A DNA stretch of 64,000 nt, from contig CAYUIZ010000001.1 of NCBI GenBank assembly GCA_964444885.1, positions 61,235 through 125,234 on the forward strand. Reading direction: 5' to 3'. This DNA is from CAYRGQ01 sp964444885 (GTDB taxonomy: Bacteria; Bacteroidota; Bacteroidia; Sphingobacteriales; Sphingobacteriaceae). Of the stretch, positions 52,317-61,298 are shown one piece after another. The notes under the pieces were generated by a model. That model was not told the origin of the DNA. It ran no database searches and worked only from the letters and a program-made list of their open reading frames with translations. The translations under genes were made by a program, and so were the position numbers. Position 1 is the stretch's first letter, and every line of letters begins with the position of its first letter.

Positions 52317-52357
52317 TAAAAAAAGCAGGCTACCTCATTGTCGTGGGGCAGCCTACT
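52317..52357 (-). terminator. Terminator after queA
   Basis: AGCAGGCTACC (52324-52334) pairs with GGCAGCCTACT (52347-52357), mismatching at 2 of 11 positions as read by eye. The A-run before it gives a seven-base U-tract on the minus transcript. It lies 24 nt beyond the queA stop. Confidence 0.85.
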
Positions 52358-52381
52358 TTAAGCTTTTAGTCGGCGAATCGC

Positions 52382-53431
52382 CTAGATAATCAGCATGGCA
52401 TCGCCGTAGCTGTAGAACCGGTATTTTTCCTTTACGGCAATTTCGTACGCATTCATCACGTTTTCATAACCACCAAAGGCTGCAATCATGACCAATAGGG
52501 TCGATTCAGGCGTGTGGAAATTCGTGACCATCGAGTCGGCGATACTGAACTCGTATGGCGGATAGATAAATTTGCTCGTCCAGTCGTTAGCCGGCTTCAG
52601 GTGCTGGTCGGTCGAAACCGACGATTCGATTGCCCGCATAGACGTCGTGCCTACGGCACACACCCGGCGCTTAGCGTCGATGGCTTTGTTCACGGTGTCC
52701 GCGTCCTTGGGCTCGATCACAAACTGCTCGGAATCCATCTTGTGCTTGGTGAGGTCTTCGACTTCCACCTGGCGGAAGGTGCCCAGGCCCACATGCAGGG
52801 TAACCTCGGCAAACTCGACGCCTTTTAGTTCCAGGCGTTTCATCAGCTCGCGGCTGAAGTGCAGGCCAGCCGTCGGGGCCGCCACGGCGCCTTCGTGCTT
52901 GGCGTAAATCGTCTGGTAGCGGAATTTATCTTCCGGGTTGGCTTTGCGATTGATATATTTCGGCAGGGGCGTTTCGCCCAATATTTCGATATTGCGCCTA
53001 AACTCTTCTTCCGTGCCGTCAAACAAGAAGCGGATCGTCCGTCCCCGGGACGTGGTGTTGTCCACCACCTCGGCGACCAACAGGTCTTCCTCGCCGAAAT
53101 AGAGCTTGTTGCCTACGCGGATTTTGCGTGCCGGGTCAACCAGCACGTCCCACAGCCGCAGTTCCTTGTTCAGCTCGCGCAGGAGGAACACTTCGATTGT
53201 GGCGCCGGTCTTTTCCTTATTGCCGTACATGCGTGCCGGAAATACCTTGGTGTTGTTCAGGATCATCACGTCGTGCTCGTCGAAATAACCCAAGATATCT
53301 TTAAATATCTTGTGCTCGATTTTGCCTGTTTTGCGATCCAATACCATCAAGCGCGACTCGTCGCGGTTTTCGACAGGTTCGTGGGCGATTAATGAATCCG
53401 GTAAATTAAATTTAAATTGAGATAATTTCAT
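52382..53431 (-). CDS. queA: S-adenosylmethionine:tRNA ribosyltransferase-isomerase
   Basis: A 349-residue QueA, which moves the ribosyl part of S-adenosylmethionine onto 7-aminomethyl-7-deazaguanine in tRNA to make epoxyqueuosine. Its length and signature blocks are standard: MKLSQFKFNLPDSLIAHEP, DVMILNNTKVFPARMYG, GAVAAPTAGLHFS and NFHTPESTLLVMIAAF. The start ATG matches the family. The leader is long (~135 nt) if the perfect TATCTTTG box on its strand at 53576-53583 is the promoter. It is divergent from the rhamnose operon. Confidence 0.97.
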   Translation of the reverse strand: MKLSQFKFNLPDSLIAHEPVENRDESRLMVLDRKTGKIEHKIFKDILGYFDEHDVMILNNTKVFPARMYGNKEKTGATIEVFLLRELNKELRLWDVLVDPARKIRVGNKLYFGEEDLLVAEVVDNTTSRGRTIRFLFDGTEEEFRRNIEILGETPLPKYINRKANPEDKFRYQTIYAKHEGAVAAPTAGLHFSRELMKRLELKGVEFAEVTLHVGLGTFRQVEVEDLTKHKMDSEQFVIEPKDADTVNKAIDAKRRVCAVGTTSMRAIESSVSTDQHLKPANDWTSKFIYPPYEFSIADSMVTNFHTPESTLLVMIAAFGGYENVMNAYEIAVKEKYRFYSYGDAMLII

Positions 53432-53491
53432 CGATGCGTAAAAGTATATTTAGTCGTTTGCTGCAGTGGAAATGAAGTTTCCTTTATCGCC

Positions 53492-53518
53492 GGACTCGGT
53501 TGGCAGGCCGCCGAGCCC
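53492..53518 (-). promoter_or_regulatory. Hairpin in the queA leader
   Basis: On the minus strand GGGCTCGG and CCGAGTCC form an 8-bp stem with one G-U pair around an 11-nt loop. It would lie about 60-87 nt upstream of the start codon. I see no preQ1 riboswitch consensus, so it is listed only as a possible leader structure. Confidence 0.3.
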
Positions 53519-53575
53519 GTTGGGTCTCCGTCGCGGCGCCAATTTTAGCCCGTCTAAATGAACTAAATTAGCGCG

Positions 53576-53583
53576 CAAAGATA
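53576..53583 (-). promoter_or_regulatory. -7 box of queA
   Basis: CAAAGATA on the + strand reads TATCTTTG on the coding strand, an exact TAnnTTTG match. It is the best promoter-like signal in the 375-nt gap between queA and rhaT. The -33 region has only TTTA at a short spacing. Confidence 0.5.
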
Positions 53584-53770
53584 CAAAATAAATACGTGTA
53601 AAGCGAATGTTTATTGCGCGCCCGTCGTGTATAGTTGGTAAACCCGCGGCCAGCCGTTTTGTTTGGGAAAGTTTCGCCGTTCCCACACCCATCCCTGCGA
53701 TGCATGACAGGCCATAACAGTTGGATAAGTAAGCGTTTTTATCTTGCGTCGAATTTCGAACCGAATCACG

Positions 53771-53778
53771 TATTTTAG
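53771..53778 (+). promoter_or_regulatory. Candidate -7 box of the rhamnose operon
   Basis: TATTTTAG lies 28 nt upstream of the rhaT ATG, giving a leader of about 20 nt. A second candidate, TATCTTGC at 53740-53747, is further upstream. Neither has a good -33 box. The shared half-site element is not present 57 nt upstream of either one. Confidence 0.35.
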
Positions 53779-53806
53779 GAATAATTATTTACCTATATTT
53801 CATGAT

Positions 53807-54880
53807 ATGAATGCACTAGCAGGAGTTATTTTTCATTTTGTTGGCGGGTTTGCGTCCGGCAGTTTTTACGTGCCCTACAAAAAGGTGAAGGGGTGGGCGT
53901 GGGAGACGTTCTGGATCGTAGGCGGGCTGTTTTCCTGGCTGATCGTCCCCCCGCTGGCGGCGTACATCACCATTCCCGGTTTTGCGGAAATCATCCGCCA
54001 GGCGGACAGCGCAACCTTGGGGTATGCCTACCTGTTCGGTTTGCTTTGGGGGATCGGTGGACTGACCTACGGCTTAGGGGTGCGCTATCTGGGCGTGTCG
54101 CTGGGCAGCAGCATTATCCTGGGATTGTCCATGGTGTTCGGATCCCTGATGCCGTCTATCTACTACTACTTCGCCGGCGCCGAAGGCAAGGAAACCATCG
54201 ACCAGTTTGTGAACACCGCCTGGGGGCGCACGGTTTTAATCGGCTTGGCGATCTGTGTGGCAGGTATTTACATGTGCGGGCTGGCCGGTGTGCGCAAGGA
54301 GCGTGAGCTGGGGGCCGCACAAAACGGAAACTCCGATTACAACTTCGGCCTCGGTATCACCGTGGCCATCATCTCCGGGATCTTGAGCGCCTGCTTCAAT
54401 TTCGGGCTCGAAGCAGGCAAGCCCATGGCTACCGTGGCCAACGACCTGTGGAAAAACGCCAATCCCGGCAGGGGCGAGTTCCTGTTCCAAAACAACGTCA
54501 CGTACGTGGTGGTCTTGTGGGGCGGCCTCACTACCAACTTCATTTGGTGCATGTTCCTCAACGCACGCAACCGCACGTTTGGCGATTATGTCAATTCGAA
54601 GGTGCCTATTGCCCGCAATATCCTGTTCTGCGCATTGGCGGGAACAACCTGGTACCTGCAATTTTTCTTCTACGGCATGGGCGAGAGCCGGCTGGGCAAC
54701 GGCGCCAGCTCCTGGATACTCCACATGGCATTCATCATCCTCATTGCCAATGCATGGGGCGTCATCCTGAAGGAATGGAAAGGGACAACCAAGCGGACGT
54801 ATAGCATGGTTATTGTGGGCCTGCTGGTCATGATCGCATCAATCATACTCGTGGGCTTCGCCCGCACATTAGGAGAATAA
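53807..54880 (+). CDS. rhaT: L-rhamnose:proton symporter
   Basis: A 357-residue inner-membrane protein with about 10 helices, matching RhaT. MNALAGVIFHFVGGFASGSFYVPYKKVKGWAWETFW is the typical N-terminus, so the ATG at 53807 is used and not the TTG at 53744, which overlaps possible promoter boxes. GGLTYGLGVRYLGVSLGSSIILG is also characteristic. It imports L-rhamnose (or a related 6-deoxyhexose) with a proton. It is the first gene of a five-gene operon with gaps of 34, 87, 52 and 15 nt. No regulator is next to it. Confidence 0.93.
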   Translation: MNALAGVIFHFVGGFASGSFYVPYKKVKGWAWETFWIVGGLFSWLIVPPLAAYITIPGFAEIIRQADSATLGYAYLFGLLWGIGGLTYGLGVRYLGVSLGSSIILGLSMVFGSLMPSIYYYFAGAEGKETIDQFVNTAWGRTVLIGLAICVAGIYMCGLAGVRKERELGAAQNGNSDYNFGLGITVAIISGILSACFNFGLEAGKPMATVANDLWKNANPGRGEFLFQNNVTYVVVLWGGLTTNFIWCMFLNARNRTFGDYVNSKVPIARNILFCALAGTTWYLQFFFYGMGESRLGNGASSWILHMAFIILIANAWGVILKEWKGTTKRTYSMVIVGLLVMIASIILVGFARTLGE

Positions 54881-54914
54881 ATTACCCATTGCACATCAAA
54901 ATAACACTAGACAT

Positions 54915-57041
54915 ATGGCTGAGACAGCATTCAAAAACGAATTTAAGCATGTAAGTTACCTTTGGGATGACGAACGCGCGGCGGAACTGGAAGGGGACGA
55001 AGTAGCCCTCTTGCTCTACCGTTCCAATTTGCTGGGCGCTGACCTGAGACTGACCAATTACGGCGGCGGAAATACCTCCTGCAAAGCAATCGCAAAGGAT
55101 CCGCTCACGGGCCAGGATACCGAAGTAATGTGGATCAAGGGTTCAGGCGGCGACATTGGAACGCTGACCCGCAGTGGGCTGGCGGCACTCTACGTGGACC
55201 GGCTCCAAAGCCTCGAAAATGTGTACCGCGGCATTGAGCACGAAGACGAAATGGTCGAACTTTTCAACCATTGCATATACGATTTGGCTTCAAAAGCTCC
55301 TTCGATCGACACGCCCCTGCACGGCTTTCTGCCGTTCAAGCATATTGATCACCTACACCCGGACGCGGCCATCGCCATCGCGGCAGCCAAAGACGGCAAA
55401 CGCATCACCCAGGAGCTGTTTAACGGCGAAATCGGGTGGGTAGACTGGCAACGCCCGGGCTTCGACCTCGGACTGCAATTGCGGCAGTGCCTCGCGGAAA
55501 ATCCCGGCATCCGGGGCATCATGCTCGGCTCGCACGGCCTGTTTACCTGGGGCGACACGGCCTACGAAAGCTATATCAACACCTTGCAGGTGATTGAGAA
55601 ATGCGCGGCCTACCTGGAAGATAACTACGGCAAACAGCGCCCCGTATTTGGCGGTGCCAAAATCGCTGGTGCCGACCCGGCCAAGCGTCAGCAGCAAGCC
55701 GCGGCCCTAGCACCTGTCCTCCGTGGGTTCTGCTCCTCCGAACGCAATATGGTGGGGCATTTTACCGATGACTCGCGGATTCTTGAGTTCATCAATTCCA
55801 ACGACCTGGATCGGTTGGCACCACTCGGAACGAGTTGTCCCGACCACTTCCTGCGCACGAAAATCAGCCCGCTGGTGCTGGATTTGGCACCCGATGCGGA
55901 CCTGTCGGACGTCGCACAGCTCAAAGCGGAATTGGCGCCGGCCTTCGCGGCCTACCGCGCTATGTATGCCGAATACTACGACTCGTGCAAGCGCCCGAAC
56001 AGCCCAGCCATGCGCGACCCCAACCCCGTTATTATCCTGTATCCGGGCGTTGGCCTGTTCTCGTTCTCCAAAGACAAGCAGACGGCCCGCGTAGCCGCCG
56101 AATTCTATACCAACGCCATTAACGTGATGAAAGGCGCCGAGGCGGTGTCCGAATACACGTCCCTGCCGCGGCAGGAGGCATTCGACATCGAGTACTGGTT
56201 GCTGGAAGAAGCCAAGCTGCAGCGCATGCCCAAGCCGAAACCCCTCTCGGGCAAAGTGGCCCTGGTGACAGGCAGCGCGGGCGGTATTGGCAAAGCGATT
56301 GCCAGGCGTTTTGTGCAAGAAGGTGCCGTGGTGGTGCTTAATGACATGAACGGTGAAAGGCTGGCCAGTGCCGGGGAGGAATTCGAAGCCGAATTCGGCA
56401 AGGATGCCTATGCGACGGCGATCCTCAACGTGACGGACGAAGCGCAAATCCGCGCGGCCTATGACGTTGCGGCACTCGCTTTCGGCGGGGTGGATATTGT
56501 TGTCAATAACGCAGGGTTGTCTATTTCCAAGCCGATCGAAGCACACACCCAGCAAGACTGGGACCTGTTGTACGACGTGCTGGTCAAAGGACAGTTCCTC
56601 GTGACGCAGGCCGCCGTAGGTGTGATGAGAAAGCAGGCGATAGGTGGCGATATCGTCAATATCGTCAGTAAAAATGCCTTGGTGAGTGGCCCGAACAACG
56701 CCGGCTACGGCTCGGCGAAGGCCGCGCAGTTGCACCTCAGTCGGCTGAACGCTGCCGAGTTGGGCGGTGACGGAATCCGCGTGAATGTGGTGAACCCAGA
56801 CGCGGTGATCAGCGACAGCAACATCTGGGCTGGAGGATGGGCCGAAGGCCGGGCCAAGGCCTATGGCGTCTCCGTCGAGGAGTTGCCCGCCTACTATGCG
56901 AAGCGTACCCTGCTCAACCAAACGATTTTGCCCAATGACATTGCCAACGCTTGCTTCGTGCTCGTTGGCGGGCAGATGGACAAATCTACCGGAAACGTGC
57001 TGAACGTGGACGGAGGCGTGGCCATGGCTTTCGTGCGCTAA
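54915..57041 (+). CDS. rhaEW: Bifunctional rhamnulose-1-phosphate aldolase / lactaldehyde dehydrogenase
   Basis: A 708-residue fusion. Residues ~1-430 form a class II aldolase domain with zinc ligands in HIDHLHP (143-149) and a third His in GSHGLFTWG. Residues ~440-708 form a short-chain dehydrogenase with TGSAGGIG (452-459), NNAG and YGSAK (Tyr598, Lys602). The aldolase splits L-rhamnulose-1-phosphate to dihydroxyacetone phosphate and L-lactaldehyde, and the dehydrogenase oxidises the lactaldehyde to L-lactate. The LldD-like gene at the operon end would take lactate on to pyruvate. The fusion is known in several bacterial groups. Confidence 0.93.
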   Translation: MAETAFKNEFKHVSYLWDDERAAELEGDEVALLLYRSNLLGADLRLTNYGGGNTSCKAIAKDPLTGQDTEVMWIKGSGGDIGTLTRSGLAALYVDRLQSLENVYRGIEHEDEMVELFNHCIYDLASKAPSIDTPLHGFLPFKHIDHLHPDAAIAIAAAKDGKRITQELFNGEIGWVDWQRPGFDLGLQLRQCLAENPGIRGIMLGSHGLFTWGDTAYESYINTLQVIEKCAAYLEDNYGKQRPVFGGAKIAGADPAKRQQQAAALAPVLRGFCSSERNMVGHFTDDSRILEFINSNDLDRLAPLGTSCPDHFLRTKISPLVLDLAPDADLSDVAQLKAELAPAFAAYRAMYAEYYDSCKRPNSPAMRDPNPVIILYPGVGLFSFSKDKQTARVAAEFYTNAINVMKGAEAVSEYTSLPRQEAFDIEYWLLEEAKLQRMPKPKPLSGKVALVTGSAGGIGKAIARRFVQEGAVVVLNDMNGERLASAGEEFEAEFGKDAYATAILNVTDEAQIRAAYDVAALAFGGVDIVVNNAGLSISKPIEAHTQQDWDLLYDVLVKGQFLVTQAAVGVMRKQAIGGDIVNIVSKNALVSGPNNAGYGSAKAAQLHLSRLNAAELGGDGIRVNVVNPDAVISDSNIWAGGWAEGRAKAYGVSVEELPAYYAKRTLLNQTILPNDIANACFVLVGGQMDKSTGNVLNVDGGVAMAFVR

Positions 57042-57128
57042 GGCGGGCAAGTAACCGGGGAAGGCGATTGTTCCGTTGGGATTTGCACACGGAACCACGC
57101 CGTATTATTTTTAACAAAACAACAGACC

Positions 57129-58403
57129 ATGATTATCGATAAAAATCAGATAGAAACCCATAACCAAGCGCTGAGCGAATCGCACCGGCGCAAGTACAAG
57201 CAGCTTGCCGATACGATCGAGCGGGCCAATGACATCGTCGGGAAGCTGGTGGCCTTCCAAGTCGCGGTGCCCAGTTGGGCGCTCGGCACAGGAGGCACCC
57301 GTTTTGGCCGATTTTCCGGTGGCGGCGAGCCCGGCACGTTGGAGGAAAAAATCGCTGACGTCGGCATCCTCCACGCCCTGAACCAGTCCAGCGGTGCCAT
57401 CTCCCTCCATATTCCTTGGGATATTCCACAGGATTACGCCGCAATCCGGGAACTGGCCGAACAGCATGGGTTGGTGTTTGATGCGATGAACTCCAATACC
57501 TTCCAGGATCAGCCCGGACAGGCGCTAAGCTACAAGTTTGGCTCCATGCAGCACGTGGACAAAGCCGTTCGCCAGCAAGCCGTCGACCACAACATCGATG
57601 TGATTAAGCATGGTGTGGAGCTGGGTTCCAAGTCGCTGACCGTATGGTTGGCGGACGGATCGAGCTTCCCCGGGCAGCTGAATTTCCGCAAGGCATTCGA
57701 AAATACCCTGGAGAGCCTGCAAGCCGTCTACGCGGCGTTGCCCGATGACTGGAAAATGTTCGTCGAGTACAAGGCATTCGAGCCCAACTTCTATTCGATG
57801 ACGGTAGGCGACTGGGGGCAATCGTTGCTATATGCCAACAAGCTCGGTGAAAAAGCCTATACCTTAGTCGACCTCGGACATCACCTGCCTAATGCGAATA
57901 TTGAGCAGATCGTGTCGTTGCTGTTGATGGAAGAGAAGCTGGGCGGTTTCCACTTCAACGATTCAAAATACGGAGACGACGACCTCACCACGGGAAGCAT
58001 CAAGCCTTATCAGCTGTTCCTGATCTTTAGCGAACTGGTCGCAGGACTGGATGCACGCGGTTTGGACCATGCCACCGGTTTGGGCTGGATGATCGATGCG
58101 TCCCATAACCTCAAAGATCCGCTGGAAGACCTGCTGCAGTCCGTGGAAGCCATCCTGATTGCGTATGCACAGGCATTGCTGGTCGACCGTGCCGCTTTGG
58201 AAGACGCCCGCAACAACAACGACATCGTGCGTGCGCAGGAAATCCTGCAGGATGCATTCCGCACGGACGTTAGGCCGCTGGTAGCGGAGGCACGCCGCCG
58301 TACCGGCGGAGCACTCGACCCGGTTGGTGTATTCCGCTCCTTGCGCGTGCGCGAGGCGCTGATTGCCGAACGTGGCGCAAACACCGTGGCTACAGGTTTG
58401 TAG
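57129..58403 (+). CDS. rhaI: L-rhamnose isomerase (RhaI type)
   Basis: A 424-residue TIM-barrel sugar isomerase of the RhaI type, distinct from the E. coli RhaA type. VPSWALGTGGTRFGRF near the N-terminus, KMFVEYKAFEPNFYS, LVDLGHHLPNANIEQI and GGFHFNDSKYGDDDL carry the expected Glu, Asp and His metal and substrate ligands. It converts L-rhamnose to L-rhamnulose in the cytosol. Its position between the bifunctional aldolase and the kinase supports the assignment. Confidence 0.94.
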   Translation: MIIDKNQIETHNQALSESHRRKYKQLADTIERANDIVGKLVAFQVAVPSWALGTGGTRFGRFSGGGEPGTLEEKIADVGILHALNQSSGAISLHIPWDIPQDYAAIRELAEQHGLVFDAMNSNTFQDQPGQALSYKFGSMQHVDKAVRQQAVDHNIDVIKHGVELGSKSLTVWLADGSSFPGQLNFRKAFENTLESLQAVYAALPDDWKMFVEYKAFEPNFYSMTVGDWGQSLLYANKLGEKAYTLVDLGHHLPNANIEQIVSLLLMEEKLGGFHFNDSKYGDDDLTTGSIKPYQLFLIFSELVAGLDARGLDHATGLGWMIDASHNLKDPLEDLLQSVEAILIAYAQALLVDRAALEDARNNNDIVRAQEILQDAFRTDVRPLVAEARRRTGGALDPVGVFRSLRVREALIAERGANTVATGL

Positions 58404-58455
58404 CGGCAGACGAGGATCAAAGAAATTAATTTTTAATTGATTGTTATCCAGCTTG

Positions 58456-59826
58456 ATGAAAACGCCAGTTGTAGCGATATTTGATGTAGGGAAGACCAAT
58501 AAAAAGCTGTTCCTGTTCGACAGTCAATACCGGGTTGTCTTCGAGCGTTCGGCGCGCTTTACCGAAACCGTTGACGAAGACGGCGATCCATGCGAAAACC
58601 TGGACAGCCTTCGTCTGTCCGTTTTCGACTCCCTGCATGAGGTGTTCCGGAACCCTGAATTTGACGTCAAAGCAATCAACTTTGCGGCATACGGGGCCAG
58701 CTTCGTGTATCTGGACGAGCAGGGCAAGCCCCTGACGCCCCTGTACAATTACTTGAAGCCTTACCCGGCGCAATTGCAGGAAAAGTTCTATGCCGATTAC
58801 GGTGGCGAGGAAGAATTTTCCTTCCGCTCAGGCTCACCCGTGTTGGGGAGCCTCAACTCGGGCATGCAGCTTTACCGGATCAAATACGAGCGTCCTGCGC
58901 TCTTCGAACGCATCCACCGCGCCCTACACCTGCCACAGTACCTCAGTTTCCTGGTGTCGGGACAGACCTTTACGGATATGACCAGCATTGGCTGCCATAC
59001 CAACTTGTGGGACTTCACCAAAAACGATTACCATGACTGGGTGCAGGCCGAAGGCCTGCTGCCCAAGTTTGCGCCGATCGTAGGCGGCGACCAGGTGTTC
59101 CCCGCCTCATTCCCGGGCAATAGCTACGGTGTAGGCATCGGTTTGCACGACAGCTCGTCGGCACTCATCCCGTATTTGGTCAATTTTGAGGAGCCGTTCG
59201 TGCTGATTTCCACCGGCACGTGGTGCATCAGCCTCAATCCCTTTAACCGCACGCCGCTGACTGCCGCGGAATTGCAATCGGACTGCTTGAGCTACATCAG
59301 CTACAAAGGCGTTCCGGTCAAAGCATCCCGCCTGTTTGCCGGCTATGAGCACGAGCAGCAGGTGAAACGCATCGCCGACTATTTCGGGCAGTCGACCGCC
59401 AAATACCGGACCATGCCCTACGACCGGGCCGTCATGCGCCGGCTAAGGCAAAGCCAGACCCAAGGGCAGCCGGTCGGAGACAAGGTGTCCGCATTTGGCA
59501 TGCGTGAGCTTTCCGATTTCGCGGACGATACCGAAGCGTACCACCAGCTCGTCGCCGATTTGGTGGCCCTGCAACGCAAATCCACCACGCTGATTATTAA
59601 TGGCGGAAAAGTGAAACGCATTTTCGTCGACGGCGGATTCAGCAAGAACCAGATTTACATGAGTTTGCTGGCCGAATCCTTCCCCGATATGGAAGTATAT
59701 GCCGCATCGATGGCGCAAGCCACGGCGGTAGGGGCGGCCTTGGCCATCCACGATGCGTGGAACAATACGCCGCCGCCCGCTGACCTGATCGCGCTCCGCT
59801 TTTACGCCCATAGCAAAGACGAATAA
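58456..59826 (+). CDS. rhaB: FGGY carbohydrate kinase, rhamnulokinase role
   Basis: A 456-residue FGGY-type kinase. The N-terminal phosphate loop is AIFDVGKTNKKLFLFD, the middle domain has LISTGTWCISLNPFN and the C-terminal region has RIFVDGGFSKNQIYMSLLAESF. The ATG at 58456 (MKTPVVAIFDVGKTN) is preferred over a TTG 15 nt upstream. It is shorter and more divergent than E. coli RhaB, but the operon leaves no other candidate for phosphorylating rhamnulose. L-fuculose kinase activity cannot be excluded. Confidence 0.88.
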   Translation: MKTPVVAIFDVGKTNKKLFLFDSQYRVVFERSARFTETVDEDGDPCENLDSLRLSVFDSLHEVFRNPEFDVKAINFAAYGASFVYLDEQGKPLTPLYNYLKPYPAQLQEKFYADYGGEEEFSFRSGSPVLGSLNSGMQLYRIKYERPALFERIHRALHLPQYLSFLVSGQTFTDMTSIGCHTNLWDFTKNDYHDWVQAEGLLPKFAPIVGGDQVFPASFPGNSYGVGIGLHDSSSALIPYLVNFEEPFVLISTGTWCISLNPFNRTPLTAAELQSDCLSYISYKGVPVKASRLFAGYEHEQQVKRIADYFGQSTAKYRTMPYDRAVMRRLRQSQTQGQPVGDKVSAFGMRELSDFADDTEAYHQLVADLVALQRKSTTLIINGGKVKRIFVDGGFSKNQIYMSLLAESFPDMEVYAASMAQATAVGAALAIHDAWNNTPPPADLIALRFYAHSKDE

Positions 59827-59841
59827 GAGAAAATCGTATCC

Positions 59842-61002
59842 ATGGATGCAAACCTATTGAAATACAATACGCGCTACCCGTCGGTAGCCGACCTGAAAAA
59901 AAAGGCCAAGAGCCGCATCCCGAAATTTGCGTTCGATTACCTCGAAGGCGGATGCAACGATGAGATTAACCTCTGGCGCAACGAGCACGACTTCCGCGAT
60001 GTGTTGCTCATGCCACAGTACTTGAAGAAGCACCGGGGCGTGGACATGCGCACGGAACTGTTCGGCCACGTCTACGATGCTCCTTTTGGCATATCGCCCA
60101 TCGGCCTGCAAGGCCTGATGTGGCCTAACGCGCCGGAGATCCTGGCCAAGGCCGCGCTCAAGCACAATATTCCGTACACGTTGAGCACCGTGTCCACCAG
60201 TAGCATCGAGCGGATTGCCGAAATCACCGAATCAAAATTCTGGTTTCAGCTGTACCATCCGACCGAAGACACCCTGCGCGACGATATCCTGCGCCGCCTG
60301 GAGGCCGTGGAATGCCCAGTATTGGTGGTTTTGGTCGATGTGCCTTCCTTCGGCCTTCGCTACCGCGAAATCAAGGCGGGTCTGTCCATGCCGCCCAAGC
60401 AAAGCATCCGCAATTTCGTGCAGGCAGCCTTCCGCCCGACCTGGGCGCTGGAGACCCTGCGCGTAGGGATGCCGGAATTTGCCACGCTGAAGCCGTACAT
60501 GGCCAAAGGATTGGATATGACCCAGCTCGGTAAGTTTATGAACGCGACGTTCACGGGCCGGGTTGACGCCGATAAAGTGAAAGCCATTCGCGACAAGTGG
60601 AAGGGCAAACTAGTAATCAAAGGCGTGGTGAGTGAGGAAGATATGGAGGAAAGCATCCGCATCGGTGCAGACGGCGTTATCGTCTCGAACCATGGCGGGC
60701 GGCAGATCGACGCCGGCGAATCGACCATCAAGCCGCTCAAGGGCCTGGCCGGCAAGTACGGCGACCGCATGAAGATCATGATCGACAGTGGCCTGCGTTC
60801 CGGGCCGGATATCGGCAAATCCCTGGCTTGCGGCGCAGATTTCACCTTCATGGGCCGCCCGTTTATGTACGGCGTAGCGGCGCTCGGCAAGCAGGGCGGC
60901 GACCATACTATCGCCATGTTCAAAGCCCAGCTTAAGCAGGTGATGGAGCAGGTATGCTGCGAAACCCTCACGGATTTCCCGGGTACGCTGATCGAGCGTT
61001 AA
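59842..61002 (+). CDS. lldD: L-lactate dehydrogenase, FMN-dependent
   Basis: A 386-residue FMN-dependent alpha-hydroxy acid dehydrogenase. It begins in the usual way (KYNTRYPSVADLKKKAKSRIP, then FDYLEGGCNDE). The catalytic His284 is in SNHGGRQID, and the phosphate-binding IDSGLRSGPDIGKSLACGA and GRPFMYG segments follow. It oxidises L-lactate to pyruvate and passes electrons to the respiratory chain. It starts 15 nt after the kinase gene and completes the rhamnose route by removing lactate made from lactaldehyde. Confidence 0.93.
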   Translation: MDANLLKYNTRYPSVADLKKKAKSRIPKFAFDYLEGGCNDEINLWRNEHDFRDVLLMPQYLKKHRGVDMRTELFGHVYDAPFGISPIGLQGLMWPNAPEILAKAALKHNIPYTLSTVSTSSIERIAEITESKFWFQLYHPTEDTLRDDILRRLEAVECPVLVVLVDVPSFGLRYREIKAGLSMPPKQSIRNFVQAAFRPTWALETLRVGMPEFATLKPYMAKGLDMTQLGKFMNATFTGRVDADKVKAIRDKWKGKLVIKGVVSEEDMEESIRIGADGVIVSNHGGRQIDAGESTIKPLKGLAGKYGDRMKIMIDSGLRSGPDIGKSLACGADFTFMGRPFMYGVAALGKQGGDHTIAMFKAQLKQVMEQVCCETLTDFPGTLIER

Positions 61003-61063
61003 GCGGAAGGCAGTAACCACTTCTGGCGCGAGTTTGCCTGCCTAGTAGCCAGTACATGCGGTG

Positions 61064-61176
61064 GCTGGGTTGTAAAAAGGCACGCGAAAGAATTCGCGCG
61101 CTAATGTGAGGCTGCGTTGGAAAAAGACACGCGAAAGGATTCGCGCGCTAATGTTAGGGGCTGGGTTGGAAAAAGA
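61064..61176. repeat. Short tandem repeat running into an assembly gap
   Basis: Units begin GCTGGGTTG/GCTGCGTTG at 61064, 61111 and 61160, so the periods are 47 and 49 bp. Each full unit contains AAAAAG, an ACGCGAAAG...TTCGCGCG inverted repeat and CGCTAATGT. The third copy is cut by the N run. The array is non-coding and lies between lldD and clpB. Confidence 0.75.
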
Positions 61177-61276
61177 NNNNNNNNNNNNNNNNNNNNNNNN
61201 NNNNNNNNNNNNNNNNNNNNNNNNNNNNNNNNNNNNNNNNNNNNNNNNNNNNNNNNNNNNNNNNNNNNNNNNNNNN
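61177..61276. other. Assembly gap of 100 N
   Basis: Exactly 100 N, the usual placeholder for a scaffold gap of unknown length. The left flank is a tandem repeat, which probably broke the assembly. The right flank (22 nt before the clpB stop) has no repeat unit. Confidence 0.98.
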
Positions 61277-61298
61277 GCAAGGCGGGACTCACTACCCA

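Noticed and set aside
53500..53600. preQ1 riboswitch upstream of queA
   Set aside because: The leader has a small hairpin but not the short A-rich tail and stem-loop consensus of preQ1 riboswitches that I could recognise.
53450..53692. 80-residue frame on the minus strand upstream of queA
   Set aside because: It crosses the probable queA promoter and leader, and has no family resemblance.
53713..53778. Possible fifth regulon site upstream of rhaT (CATAACAG at 53713)
   Set aside because: The first half-site matches poorly, the second half-site position reads CGTTTTT, and the distance to TATTTTAG is 58 rather than 57 nt.
55707..57098. 463-residue frame on the minus strand inside the rhamnulose-phosphate aldolase/dehydrogenase gene
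   Set aside because: It is antisense to an unmistakable enzyme and rich in His, Val and Arg as expected from complementing common codons. No domain is recognisable.
61064..61176. CRISPR-like array
   Set aside because: The units are contiguous tandem copies without unique spacers, and no cas genes are present.
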